From: Flavobacterium terrae
GTDB lineage: Bacteria > Bacteroidota > Bacteroidia > Flavobacteriales > Flavobacteriaceae
DNA length: 64,000 nucleotides
Assembly (NCBI RefSeq): GCF_900142035.1
Contig: NZ_FQZI01000001.1
Location: 124,001 to 188,000 of the forward strand
Reading direction: 5' to 3'
Below the pieces are notes generated by a model that searched no databases, was not told the DNA's origin, and saw only the letters and a program-made list of their open reading frames with translations. Below, piece after piece: positions 8,019-16,359 of the stretch (position 1 is the stretch's first letter; every line of letters begins with the position of its first letter). A program made the position numbers and the translations under genes.

Positions 8019-9827
8019 CTATTTTTTGCTTTCTGATAACTCATTAATTTTTTTGATATAGATAGCAGGTGTAATACCTGTAGCTTCTTTAAAATATTTA
8101 GTAAAAGCATCAGGTCTTTTATATCCAATCTCTGTTGCTATGGCATTAACAGAATAAGATCTTAACTTTGCATTTTTCTTTAGTTCAATTATTATATAAT
8201 TGATACGCAACTCGTTGATATAAGTACTAAAATTTTTTCCTAACTCATTATTGACAACTTTGGACAAATAAGCTGTATTTGTTTTCAATTTTTTTGCAAC
8301 ATTATGCAATGTGCATTCTTGTTTTAAAAAATATTTTTTTTCTTCTAATTTTTCTAACTTTTCTAATATTTCATTTATTTTTTCATCTTTAATAATAAAA
8401 CCTTGAGTTATTTCAGCAGCGTCATTATCATTGAATTCGCTATTATTTTCTCCTTTATATTCATCAGATTCTTCATTTAAATCAAGAGCGTCATTCTCTG
8501 AAAAATCTTCATCAATTTCTTCTTCTAAAGAAGCTATCTGATTTTTTAAAACATGAATATCTCTATTATTGTCAGGATTTTCCTGATTGAGTTCAATTTC
8601 ATATTCATTTATTCTATGAATTAAATTTTCAAAGCGTTCTTGATTTTCTTTTTCATACTTTTTCTTTCTATAATAAAGGATAATTAGAAATATACTTAAA
8701 AAAGTAATTATTCCAATTAGTACCCATTTTTGAATACTTAGTGATTTTTTTTCGTTTTCCATTTCAGAAACACTCATATTGTGAAGATATTCTATAGTTT
8801 CTATCCTTTTTTGTCCAATTTTTTTAGAATCTTGTACATACTTCTCTAAATAAAAAGCAGCTTTTCCAGGATCATTTAATTGCTTGTAGTTTTCTGCTAA
8901 TATGTTATCTATCTCAACATGATTTTGTGTAGAAAATGGTATTTCATTGTTTTTTTCTAGGATTTGTGATAATATTTCTACAGATTGATTGTCTCTTTCT
9001 TGCAGTGTATAAGACTTTGCTAAATTAATTGCAGTCATTCTAATGTAATCAACAACACCATATTTTTTAGCTAACTCCAAAGCTTTTTTTAATTCATTTT
9101 CTGCCTGAAAATAATTTTTAGAATAGATAAAGTTTAGTGCAAGTTGATTTCTAAAAAAAATTTCATACTCATCATAATTAAACTTTTTTGATTCTAACAA
9201 TCCTTTATTAACTAAAATGATTGATGAATCAGGTTGATGGAGCTTTAAAAAAGTTTTAGATAAACTTAATTGCAGACTTAGCTTTGAAAGCCTGTCAAAT
9301 TTTTGCTTTTTAAAACCTTCTTTAAAAATTTGTAATGCTTCTCTATATTTTTCAATTTCATAATATACATTTCCCCTCTGAATTACAATATAATCATACG
9401 CATAACTTTCATTGTTATTTTTAGCAATTATTAAACATTCATTATATAATTCTAATGCACTATCAAAATCATTTTGATTAAACAAATAATTCGCTTTATT
9501 AATTTTAAATTTTAGCACTAAATCTTTATCATCATTTTCTGTAGCCTTTTGTATAGCTTTTTCATAATAATAAAAAACACTATCTCTTTGTGATTCAACA
9601 CTATGTAAATCAGCAAGATAAAAGTATGCTAAACTTTGATCTTTAAAATTCCCCTGACTTTTAGATTTTTCTAATAACTTATAACTGAAATACTTTGCTC
9701 TTTTTGTATCATTAAGAAGTGTCTTCCTGATAGAATCGATTAGAACTTTGTTCGAGTTCGATTGTGGCATCACAGAATTAAACATAAAAAGCATTATAAA
9801 AAAAGGCAAAACATTCTTCCTCATCAC
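8019..9827 (-). CDS. Membrane-anchored TPR sensor with C-terminal AraC DNA-binding domain
   Basis: 602 residues. An N-terminal hydrophobic segment (residues 1-22) precedes a run of TPR-like helical pairs to about residue 340. A transmembrane helix follows near 364-385 (WVLIGIITFLSIFLIILYY), then a very acidic linker rich in Asp, Glu and Asn. An AraC-type double helix-turn-helix closes the protein (about 500-595, with IATEIGYKRPDAFTKYFKEATGITPAIYI). The layout predicts periplasmic TPRs and a cytoplasmic DNA-binding domain, so an extracytoplasmic signal would reach DNA without a kinase. Such hybrids are common in Flavobacteriaceae. It stands between the precursor operon and the divergent orphan precursor, which makes it the likely local regulator (inference). 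ATG codons at 9827 and 9824 are equally possible starts. Confidence 0.85.
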   Translation of the reverse strand: MMRKNVLPFFIMLFMFNSVMPQSNSNKVLIDSIRKTLLNDTKRAKYFSYKLLEKSKSQGNFKDQSLAYFYLADLHSVESQRDSVFYYYEKAIQKATENDDKDLVLKFKINKANYLFNQNDFDSALELYNECLIIAKNNNESYAYDYIVIQRGNVYYEIEKYREALQIFKEGFKKQKFDRLSKLSLQLSLSKTFLKLHQPDSSIILVNKGLLESKKFNYDEYEIFFRNQLALNFIYSKNYFQAENELKKALELAKKYGVVDYIRMTAINLAKSYTLQERDNQSVEILSQILEKNNEIPFSTQNHVEIDNILAENYKQLNDPGKAAFYLEKYVQDSKKIGQKRIETIEYLHNMSVSEMENEKKSLSIQKWVLIGIITFLSIFLIILYYRKKKYEKENQERFENLIHRINEYEIELNQENPDNNRDIHVLKNQIASLEEEIDEDFSENDALDLNEESDEYKGENNSEFNDNDAAEITQGFIIKDEKINEILEKLEKLEEKKYFLKQECTLHNVAKKLKTNTAYLSKVVNNELGKNFSTYINELRINYIIIELKKNAKLRSYSVNAIATEIGYKRPDAFTKYFKEATGITPAIYIKKINELSESKK

Positions 9828-9869
9828 TATATTTTAAACTAAAATTATTTAAACATAAAAGCTAAATTA

Positions 9870-9896
9870 AACCTGTTTTTTTATAAAAAAAGGGTT
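9870..9896. repeat. A/T inverted repeat between divergent regulator and orphan precursor
   Basis: AACC and seven T face seven A and GGTT around a central AT (9870-9873/9893-9896, 9876-9882/9885-9891). It sits in the shared 131-base promoter gap. A similar T-run/A-run palindrome occurs near 6143-6160 upstream of the HlyD gene. It may be a regulator site or only A/T-rich spacer. Confidence 0.35.
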
Positions 9897-9926
9897 GTAA
9901 TATTTTATTTTATTATCCAAATAAAA

Positions 9927-9941
9927 TACCTTGGCAAGGTA
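9927..9941. promoter_or_regulatory. 15-base palindrome before the orphan precursor
   Basis: TACCTTG-G-CAAGGTA has perfect 7-bp arms around one base and ends 17 bases before the ATG at 9959. The same CCTT-AAGG core lies upstream of the operon's first precursor (7474-7484). It is a candidate operator for the adjacent AraC-type regulator or a 5' leader hairpin. Confidence 0.45.
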
Positions 9942-9958
9942 AAAAACATTAATTTATT

Positions 9959-10156
9959 ATGAAAAAAATCAAAAAACAAAAACTAATCCTACAAAAAACT
10001 TCAGTTATTGAATTAAATGTATCCGAAATGAACAAAATTTTCGGGGGAACTGGCGAAGTAACAACTATTAATGATCCATCAGCAACTATTAGTATTGACA
10101 CTGGTATTAATCCAAGAACAATATTCACTACATGTTCATCTAATAGAACAAAATAA
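9959..10156 (+). CDS. Orphan GG-leader precursor peptide, divergent from the TPR-AraC regulator
   Basis: 65 residues. The leader KTSVIELNVSEMNKIFGG (GG at 29-30) matches the leaders of the leftward operon. The 35-residue core begins with Thr like the others, is rich in Thr, Ser and Asp (TTINDPSATISIDTG), has a single Cys near its end (FTTCSSN) and lacks the Ala/Val-rich pattern. It lies alone with its own strong terminator (10160-10197) and faces away from the regulator across a 131-base gap with two inverted repeats. It may be another product of the same LanB and exporter, or a secreted signal read by the regulator; the second idea is inference from position only. Confidence 0.75.
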   Translation: MKKIKKQKLILQKTSVIELNVSEMNKIFGGTGEVTTINDPSATISIDTGINPRTIFTTCSSNRTK

Positions 10157-10159
10157 TTT

Positions 10160-10197
10160 TTTTATATCGAGGCTTTTATAAAAGCCTCGATATAAAA
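10160..10197. terminator. 38-base perfect palindrome, bidirectional terminator
   Basis: The 19-base arms (ending GAGGCTTTTA / TAAAAGCCTC) are perfectly complementary. It separates the orphan precursor (stop 10156, + strand) from the outer membrane protein gene (stop 10200, - strand) and has T-runs in both directions. Confidence 0.85.
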
Positions 10198-10199
10198 AT

Positions 10200-10751
10200 C
10201 TAAAAATACACCCTAACAAAAGGCATCCAAGCCTGACTGTAAACATTGTTCTCTTCCTTATATAAAATATTATATCGAAAACCAATTGTTACATTTTGAT
10301 TTCTGTATCCTGCACCAAGAAATAAAGCAGTATTCCAAAAATCATCCTTTATGGAAGGTGAAAAAGCAGTATATGTATTATTGACTCTAAGTTCTTCCAA
10401 CTCTGCAGAAAGTTGAACTTCTCTGATTGGATTAAATAATGTAATTATGCTTGCCCCATAAATATGCGAATCATACAACCCTTTTTGCTTAACATAACTA
10501 TATTGAATCCCTAGACCTGTAGAAAAATATTCATTAAAAGGATAAATTGCACTAGGAGCAACTGCTATATTAGTATAATTACTCCCTATTCCAAGACCTA
10601 ATCCTCCACCAACTTGCAGCTTCTTCCAAAAAATATTTTTTTTAGGCGCTGTAATTGAATCTTGAGCTTGTAAAAAACTGAAAAACAACAAAAACTGAAC
10701 ATAAATAGCAATTCTTGTTAAAAAAACGAAGGAGTACTTACTTGAATTCAT
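10200..10751 (-). CDS. Outer membrane beta-barrel protein of unknown role
   Basis: 183 residues with an N-terminal hydrophobic signal (FLLFFSFLQAQ) and then alternating strands such as VGGGLGLGIGSNYTNIAVAP and FLGAGYRNQNVTIGFRYNI, ending in aromatic FVRVYF as outer membrane barrels do. It is divergent from sucA with 107 bases between starts. Homologues next to sucA have sometimes been named alpha-ketoglutarate decarboxylase, but nothing in this sequence resembles an enzyme and that name looks like transfer from the neighbour. Six to eight strands can be counted by eye. Confidence 0.75.
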   Translation of the reverse strand: MNSSKYSFVFLTRIAIYVQFLLFFSFLQAQDSITAPKKNIFWKKLQVGGGLGLGIGSNYTNIAVAPSAIYPFNEYFSTGLGIQYSYVKQKGLYDSHIYGASIITLFNPIREVQLSAELEELRVNNTYTAFSPSIKDDFWNTALFLGAGYRNQNVTIGFRYNILYKEENNVYSQAWMPFVRVYF

Positions 10752-10812
10752 TTTTATGAATATTTTATGATATAAAAGTATGAAAACATTAGAACATTAT
10801 TGTAAAGTATTG

Positions 10813-10820
10813 TACTTTTG
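10813..10820 (+). promoter_or_regulatory. Promoter -7 element of sucA
   Basis: TACTTTTG fits TAnnTTTG exactly and lies 38 bases before the sucA ATG. No clear -33 element is seen. Confidence 0.5.
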
Positions 10821-10858
10821 CCAAAATTTTTAACCACAAATCGTCCTCACTTAATATT

Positions 10859-13624
10859 ATGGATAGGTTTTCCTTTTTAAACGCAGCACACACGGCTTTT
10901 TTTGCCGATTTATACGACCAATATTTAGAAAATCCAGATAGCGTGGAACCTTCATGGAGAGCTTTCTTCCAAGGTTTCGACTTTGCTAATGAATTTGGAG
11001 CAGGTCCCGTTGAAGGATTGGCTTTATCAGCAAATGGTCAAGATTGTTCAGTTGTAACTGATAAACTTCAAAAAGAATTTAATGTTCTTAAGTTAATTGA
11101 TGCTTATAGAACTCGCGGTCACTTGTTTACAAAAACAAATCCTGTACGCGAACGTAGAACGTATTCACCAGATTTAAAAATTGAAAACTTTGGTCTTTCA
11201 AATGCTGATTTAGATATCGTTTTTGATGCTGCCAAAGTGGTAAACTTAAATCCTTCTTCATTGCGTGATATTATAAAACATTTAGATAATGTTTACTGTC
11301 AACACATTGGGGTGGAATACATGTACATTCGTGATCCAAAAGTAATTGATTGGATCCAACGTCGTCTAGACATTAATGACAACTTACCTAGCTTCAATGC
11401 TGATCAGAAGAAGCGTATTCTTAAAAAATTAAATGAGGCGGTTTCATTTGAAAACTTTTTACATACTAAATATGTTGGTCAAAAACGTTTCTCATTAGAA
11501 GGTATTGAGTCTGCAATTCCAGCTTTAGACTTCTTAATTGAAGCAGCAGCTGATAAAGGTGTAGAACAATTCGTAATGGGAATGGCACACCGTGGTCGTT
11601 TAAATGTTTTGGCAAACGTTTTTGGAAAGCCAACTCAAGACATCTTCTCTGAATTTGACGGAAAAGATTACGATGACGATGCATTGTTTGATGGTGACGT
11701 TAAATACCACTTAGGTCTTACAGCCGACAGACAAACACAAAACGGAAAAAAAATAAACATCAACTTAGCCCCTAACCCTTCTCACCTTGAAACTGTAGGT
11801 GCCGTTATTGAAGGTATTGCGCGTGCTAAGCAAGACAAATACTATCCAGAAGATTTCTCAAAAGTTTTACCTATCGCTGTTCATGGTGATGCTGCTGTTG
11901 CAGGACAAGGTATCGTTTATGAAATCATTCAAATGGCTAAACTTGATGGTTATAAAACCAATGGTACTATACACGTAGTGTTTAACAATCAAGTTGGTTT
12001 TACCACTAACTACTTAGATGCTCGTTCATCAACGTATTGTACAGATGTTGCTAAAGTAACTTTATCGCCAGTACTTCACGTAAATGCTGATGATGCCGAA
12101 GCTGTAGTTCATGCTATGTTATTTGCTTTAGAATACCGTATGGAATTTAAGCAAGACGTATTCATAGACTTATTAGGATATAGAAAATATGGTCATAACG
12201 AAGGTGACGAACCTAAATTTACACAACCTATCTTATATAAAGCAATTGCTAAACATAAAAATCCAAGAGACCTATATGCTGAACAATTAAAAGCAGAAGG
12301 TGCTATTGATGGTAATTTTGTAAAACAATTAGAGGAAGAATACAAAGCTTCCTTAGAAGAAAACTTAGAAAACTCTCGTAAAAAAGACTTAACGGTTATT
12401 TCTCCGTTTATGCAGGACGAGTGGAAAGGTTTCGAACAAGTTGAAGCGGAAGGAATGCTTAAAAAGTACGAAACTAAAGCTAGCAAAGAAATTATCGATG
12501 CGGTTGCCAAAACAGTAACTGAATTACCTTCTGATAAAAAATTCATCAAAAATATTACAAAAGTAATTGGTGACCGTAAAAAAATGGTTGATGAAAACAG
12601 GTTAGACTGGGCAATGGGTGAAATGTTAGCTTATGGTTCATTATTAACCGAAGGTTACGATGTTCGTATTTCTGGACAAGATGTGGAACGTGGTACGTTT
12701 TCACATCGTCATGCAGTTGTTAAAGTAGAAGATTCAGAAGAAGAAGTAATCTTATTGAACCACATTCCTAATAAAAAAGGAAATTTCTCGGTGTACAATT
12801 CACACCTATCTGAATATGGTGTTTTAGGATTTGAATATGGTTATGCCTTAGCCAATCCAAATGCTTTAACTATTTGGGAGGCACAGTTTGGTGATTTCTC
12901 AAATGGTGCTCAAATCATGATTGACCAATACATTTCAGCAGCGGAAGACAAATGGAACAATCAAAATGGTATCGTGATGTTATTACCTCACGGTTATGAG
13001 AATCAAGGAGCCGAACACTCTTCGGCACGTATGGAACGTTACTTACAATTATGTGCTAACCACAACATGTATGTTGCCGATTGTACAACACCAGCCAACT
13101 TCTTCCATTTATTAAGAAGACAAATGGTGACTAAATTCCGTAAGCCATTAGTAGTAATGACACCTAAGAGTTTATTACGCCATCCTGAAGCAATTTCGGC
13201 TTTAAGTGAATTTACTGACGGTCAATTCCAAGAAGTAATTGATGATGCAAATGTAAATCCAGCGGATGTTAAAACATTAGTGTTCTGTACAGGTAAATTC
13301 TACTATGATTTAAAAGCAGAAAGAGAAGCTAACGGAAGAAAAGATGTTGCTTTTGTAAGATTAGAACAATTGTTCCCTTTACCAGTTGAACAAATGAAAG
13401 CAATCATAGCTAAATATCCTAATGCAGATGATTATGTTTGGGCACAGGAAGAACCAAGAAACATGGGAGCTTACGGATATATGCTAATGTATTTTAACGA
13501 AGTTAAATTTAGAATTGCTTCGCCTAAAGCATATAGTGCACCAGCAGCTGGTAGTTATGTTCGTTCTAAAAAACGTCACGCAGCAGCTATTGCGATGGTT
13601 TTTGACAAAACCTTATTTCAATAA
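10859..13624 (+). CDS. sucA: 2-oxoglutarate dehydrogenase E1 component
   Basis: 921 residues, close to the family length. It decarboxylates 2-oxoglutarate with thiamine diphosphate and passes the succinyl group to E2 in the TCA cycle. The N-terminal E2-binding helix is visible (FLNAAHTAFFADLYDQYLENP). Further on come GMAHRGRLNVLANVFGKP, the cofactor region with HGDAAVAGQGIVYE, and DLLGYRKYGHNEGDEP. The C-terminal half holds the transketolase-like domain (GTFSHRHAVV, EAQFGDFSNGAQIMIDQ). It is followed 54 bases later by sucB, probably as one operon. No E3 gene is present nearby. Confidence 0.98.
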   Translation: MDRFSFLNAAHTAFFADLYDQYLENPDSVEPSWRAFFQGFDFANEFGAGPVEGLALSANGQDCSVVTDKLQKEFNVLKLIDAYRTRGHLFTKTNPVRERRTYSPDLKIENFGLSNADLDIVFDAAKVVNLNPSSLRDIIKHLDNVYCQHIGVEYMYIRDPKVIDWIQRRLDINDNLPSFNADQKKRILKKLNEAVSFENFLHTKYVGQKRFSLEGIESAIPALDFLIEAAADKGVEQFVMGMAHRGRLNVLANVFGKPTQDIFSEFDGKDYDDDALFDGDVKYHLGLTADRQTQNGKKININLAPNPSHLETVGAVIEGIARAKQDKYYPEDFSKVLPIAVHGDAAVAGQGIVYEIIQMAKLDGYKTNGTIHVVFNNQVGFTTNYLDARSSTYCTDVAKVTLSPVLHVNADDAEAVVHAMLFALEYRMEFKQDVFIDLLGYRKYGHNEGDEPKFTQPILYKAIAKHKNPRDLYAEQLKAEGAIDGNFVKQLEEEYKASLEENLENSRKKDLTVISPFMQDEWKGFEQVEAEGMLKKYETKASKEIIDAVAKTVTELPSDKKFIKNITKVIGDRKKMVDENRLDWAMGEMLAYGSLLTEGYDVRISGQDVERGTFSHRHAVVKVEDSEEEVILLNHIPNKKGNFSVYNSHLSEYGVLGFEYGYALANPNALTIWEAQFGDFSNGAQIMIDQYISAAEDKWNNQNGIVMLLPHGYENQGAEHSSARMERYLQLCANHNMYVADCTTPANFFHLLRRQMVTKFRKPLVVMTPKSLLRHPEAISALSEFTDGQFQEVIDDANVNPADVKTLVFCTGKFYYDLKAEREANGRKDVAFVRLEQLFPLPVEQMKAIIAKYPNADDYVWAQEEPRNMGAYGYMLMYFNEVKFRIASPKAYSAPAAGSYVRSKKRHAAAIAMVFDKTLFQ

Positions 13625-13678
13625 AAATTGTATTTTTGATAAACTGATATATAACAACACTTTATAAAATTATAAAAG

Positions 13679-14914
13679 ATGATTTTAGAAATGAAAGTCC
13701 CTTCACCGGGAGAATCAATCAAAGAAGTAGAAATTGCTACTTGGTTAGTGAAAGACGGAGATTATGTAGAAAAAGACCAAGCAATTGCAGAAGTTGATTC
13801 AGATAAAGCAACATTAGAATTGCCTGCTGAAATGAGTGGAGTAATTACGCTTAAAGCAGAAGAAGGTGACACAGTAGCAGTTGGCGCTGTAGTTTGTTTA
13901 ATTGATACTGATGCAGCAAAACCTGAAGGTGGATCAGCAGCTCCTGCAGCTGAAGCTCCAAAAGCAGATACTTCGACAAGCTCAGCACCCGCAAAAGTAG
14001 AAGCTCCGAAAGCTAGTCCAGCGCAAGAAACAACTTATGCAACTGGAAGTGCTTCTCCAGCTGCTAAAAAAATATTAGCAGAAAAAAACATTGACCCTGC
14101 AACTGTATCTGGCACAGGTAAATCAGGAAGAATCACTACTGAAGATGCGGCTAACGCTGTTCCTTCAATGGGAACTCCTACTGGAGGATCAAGAGGTTCT
14201 GACAGATCAAAATTATCAATGTTACGTCGTAAAGTAGCTGAGCGTTTAGTAGCTGCTAAAAACGAAACTGCAATGTTAACTACGTTCAACGAAGTTGACA
14301 TGACTGAAATTTACAAATTACGTGATCAATATAAAGAAGAATTCAAAGCTAAACACCAAATGGGATTAGGCTTCATGTCATTCTTCACTAAAGCAGTAAC
14401 TCGCGCTTTACAATTATATCCAGATGTAAACTCTATGATTGATGGTCAAGAAAAAATCTCTTACGATTTCTGTGACATCTCAGTAGCGGTTTCAGGTCCA
14501 AAAGGATTAATGGTTCCAGTAATGCGTAACGCAGAATTATTATCTTTCCGTGGTGTAGAAGCTGAAATCAAACGTTTGGCTTTACGTGCTCGTGACGGAC
14601 AAATTACTGTTGATGAAATGACAGGTGGAACATTCACGATTTCTAATGGTGGTGTATTCGGTTCTATGTTATCAACGCCTATCATCAACCCTCCTCAATC
14701 AGGTATTTTAGGAATGCACAATGTAGTAGACAGAGCTATCGTGAAAAACGGCCAAATCGTTATCGCTCCAGTAATGTTTGTGGCATTATCATACGACCAC
14801 AGAATCATCGACGGACGTGAGTCAGTTGGTTTCTTAGTAGCAGTAAAAGAAGCTTTAGAAAACCCAACAGAAATCTTAATGGGTGGTAATCCAAGAAAAG
14901 CATTGGAATTGTAA
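13679..14914 (+). CDS. sucB: 2-oxoglutarate dehydrogenase E2, dihydrolipoyllysine succinyltransferase
   Basis: 411 residues. The lipoyl domain (1-77) has the attachment Lys43 in EVDSDKATLE. An Ala/Pro-rich flexible linker follows, then the peripheral subunit-binding domain (SPAAKKILAEKNIDPATVSGTGKSGRITTED, written here in part). The catalytic domain carries SYDHRIIDG with the active-site His and Asp near its end. It transfers succinyl from E1 to CoA. The linker contains a 16-base stretch, ACTTCGACAAGCTCAG at 13970-13985, that recurs in a terminator loop at 53928-53943. Confidence 0.98.
   Translation: MILEMKVPSPGESIKEVEIATWLVKDGDYVEKDQAIAEVDSDKATLELPAEMSGVITLKAEEGDTVAVGAVVCLIDTDAAKPEGGSAAPAAEAPKADTSTSSAPAKVEAPKASPAQETTYATGSASPAAKKILAEKNIDPATVSGTGKSGRITTEDAANAVPSMGTPTGGSRGSDRSKLSMLRRKVAERLVAAKNETAMLTTFNEVDMTEIYKLRDQYKEEFKAKHQMGLGFMSFFTKAVTRALQLYPDVNSMIDGQEKISYDFCDISVAVSGPKGLMVPVMRNAELLSFRGVEAEIKRLALRARDGQITVDEMTGGTFTISNGGVFGSMLSTPIINPPQSGILGMHNVVDRAIVKNGQIVIAPVMFVALSYDHRIIDGRESVGFLVAVKEALENPTEILMGGNPRKALEL
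13970..13985 (+). repeat. REP-like 16-mer inside the sucB linker
   Basis: ACTTCGACAAGCTCAG encodes Thr-Ser-Thr-Ser-Ser within the linker. The identical 16-mer lies in the loop of the thiL terminator (53928-53943), and an 11-base part (CTTCGACAAGC) is in the TonB receptor gene near 22227. The motif is known to me as a frequent dispersed repeat in bacterial genomes. Confidence 0.45.
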
Positions 14915-14932
14915 TATTCTCAATTTATATAT

Positions 14933-14961
14933 AAAAAGTCCCATCAATGATGGGACTTTTT
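14933..14961. terminator. Bidirectional terminator between sucB and an AraC gene
   Basis: AAAAAGTCCCATC and GATGGGACTTTTT form a compact hairpin with A-run and T-run flanks, between convergent genes ending at 14914 (+) and 14967 (-). Confidence 0.9.
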
Positions 14962-14966
14962 ATTTC

Positions 14967-15842
14967 TTAATGGTAACGTTTCAAAAACTCCGAAGGCGTC
15001 TCTCCACACTTCTTTTTAAACAGTCTAGAAAAATAGGCATAATCTACATATCCCAAATCTGTTGCTATTTCGCCGTAACTAAATTTTTTTGAAATTAATT
15101 CCCTTTTTGCTTCCAAGAAAACCCTCTCGAGAATTATATCAGTAGTAGTTTTATTGACCATACTTTGAGTTATTCGATTGAGATGCTTAGGCGAAATAAA
15201 CAACCAATCCGCGTATTGAGATGCTGATTTTTCTGTTTTATAATGCATTTCCACTAAACGCTCAAATTGTTGAAATTTATCGGAATAAGAATTCAACTTC
15301 ACTGTCTGCAAAACCTCATCATTTATGTACAAACGGGTACTTTCAATATAAATCAATTCGATTAACGCAATTATTTTTTGAGTTTTAAATGCATTTACTG
15401 AGTTCATTTCATTCAGAATATATGTAAACAATCCATCAAAATAAGAGAGATATTGATCATCTAAATACAATACAGAAGGATTTTGTACACTTTGAAAAAA
15501 AGGATAATTATTAATCTTACCATTTGAGAAATGCAAATCATAAAACGCTTGAGAATGAAAGAAAATTAAGCCCCGAATATCATCAGATAATTGCCAATGA
15601 TGCATTTGTCCGGGATTAAGATAAAAAATACTTCCAGGTTTTATTTCATAGATTTCAAAATCAATTTCATGTGTTCCCGATCCATGCGTAAATAGTACAG
15701 TGAGGTAAAAATTATGCTTATGAGGTTTATGAATGTTTTTGTGAGCAGTAATGATATGATTTTCTATAGTATTGCAATAAAAACCTTCAATTTTTTCCTT
15801 TTTAACGAATTGTTCAATATGTAATACCGCTAAGTTTCTCAT
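14967..15842 (-). CDS. AraC-family transcriptional regulator with N-terminal cupin
   Basis: 291 residues from the ATG at 15842, which is preferred over an ATG 69 bases upstream because that extension is hydrophobic, lies in promoter-like sequence and has no family counterpart. The N-terminal half is an AraC cupin (HKHNFYLTVLFTHGSGTHEIDFEIYEIKPGSIFYL, in part), including FYLNPGQMHHW. The C-terminal 100 residues hold two helix-turn-helix motifs ending IATDLGYVDYAYFSRLFKKKCGETPSEFLKRYH (in part). It probably senses a small ligand. It is convergent with sucB and divergent from the DUF983 gene, and its target is unknown. Confidence 0.88.
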   Translation of the reverse strand: MRNLAVLHIEQFVKKEKIEGFYCNTIENHIITAHKNIHKPHKHNFYLTVLFTHGSGTHEIDFEIYEIKPGSIFYLNPGQMHHWQLSDDIRGLIFFHSQAFYDLHFSNGKINNYPFFQSVQNPSVLYLDDQYLSYFDGLFTYILNEMNSVNAFKTQKIIALIELIYIESTRLYINDEVLQTVKLNSYSDKFQQFERLVEMHYKTEKSASQYADWLFISPKHLNRITQSMVNKTTTDIILERVFLEAKRELISKKFSYGEIATDLGYVDYAYFSRLFKKKCGETPSEFLKRYH

Positions 15843-15939
15843 AAATTCATTTTTAAAATATGTCCTAAAAGTACAAAAAATAGTGTAAATTAACAATAGT
15901 ACAACCCTCAACCCACACTAACTTTACTTAAAAAAAACT

Positions 15940-16299
15940 ATGTCAACTTTCTTAAATATTATCCAAGAAAAATGTCCAAAATGTCATCAGGGACAGGTTT
16001 TTACTAAAAAAGGAAACATCTTCCTTTTTCAATTACCTAAGATGCACACGAATTGTTCACATTGTAATTATAAGTTTGAAAAAGAACCAGGCTATTTCTT
16101 TGGCTCCATGTTTGTAAGCTATGCTCTATTAGTTGCTGAGATGGTCATATTCTTTTTGATTGCCCACCAATTCATTGACAGTTTTCTTACTATCGTTGGT
16201 TTAATCGCTTTACTCGCCATAGTGTGGAGTACGTTCAACTTCAGATTATCTAGAATGATTTGGATTTACATGCTTGATGGTCAAAAGAGACAACTTTAA
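15940..16299 (+). CDS. DUF983 family membrane protein
   Basis: 119 residues. Two Cys pairs, CPKC near the N-terminus and CSHC before the membrane part, form a probable zinc ribbon. The DUF983 signature F-x-KEPGYFFGSMFVSYAL follows, then two membrane helices and a short basic tail. The biochemical role of the family is not known. The start lies 98 bases from the divergent AraC start. Confidence 0.88.
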   Translation: MSTFLNIIQEKCPKCHQGQVFTKKGNIFLFQLPKMHTNCSHCNYKFEKEPGYFFGSMFVSYALLVAEMVIFFLIAHQFIDSFLTIVGLIALLAIVWSTFNFRLSRMIWIYMLDGQKRQL

Positions 16300-16313
16300 A
16301 AAATTAGCCATAA

Positions 16314-16341
16314 AAAAACCGCTAGAAATCTAGCGGTTTTT
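16314..16341. terminator. Bidirectional terminator
   Basis: AAAAACCGCTAGA and TCTAGCGGTTTTT form a 13-bp perfect stem with a 2-base loop between convergent genes ending at 16299 (+) and 16360 (-). Confidence 0.92.
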
Positions 16342-16359
16342 CTTATTCAAATTATAAAA

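Noticed and set aside
8019..9827. Two-component histidine kinase for the lanthipeptide cluster
   Set aside because: There is no histidine kinase, ATPase or receiver motif; the sequence is TPR, one membrane helix and AraC.
10200..10751. Alpha-ketoglutarate decarboxylase as name for the gene beside sucA
   Set aside because: The protein has a signal peptide and barrel strands and no thiamine or decarboxylase motif; the name would come only from its neighbour.
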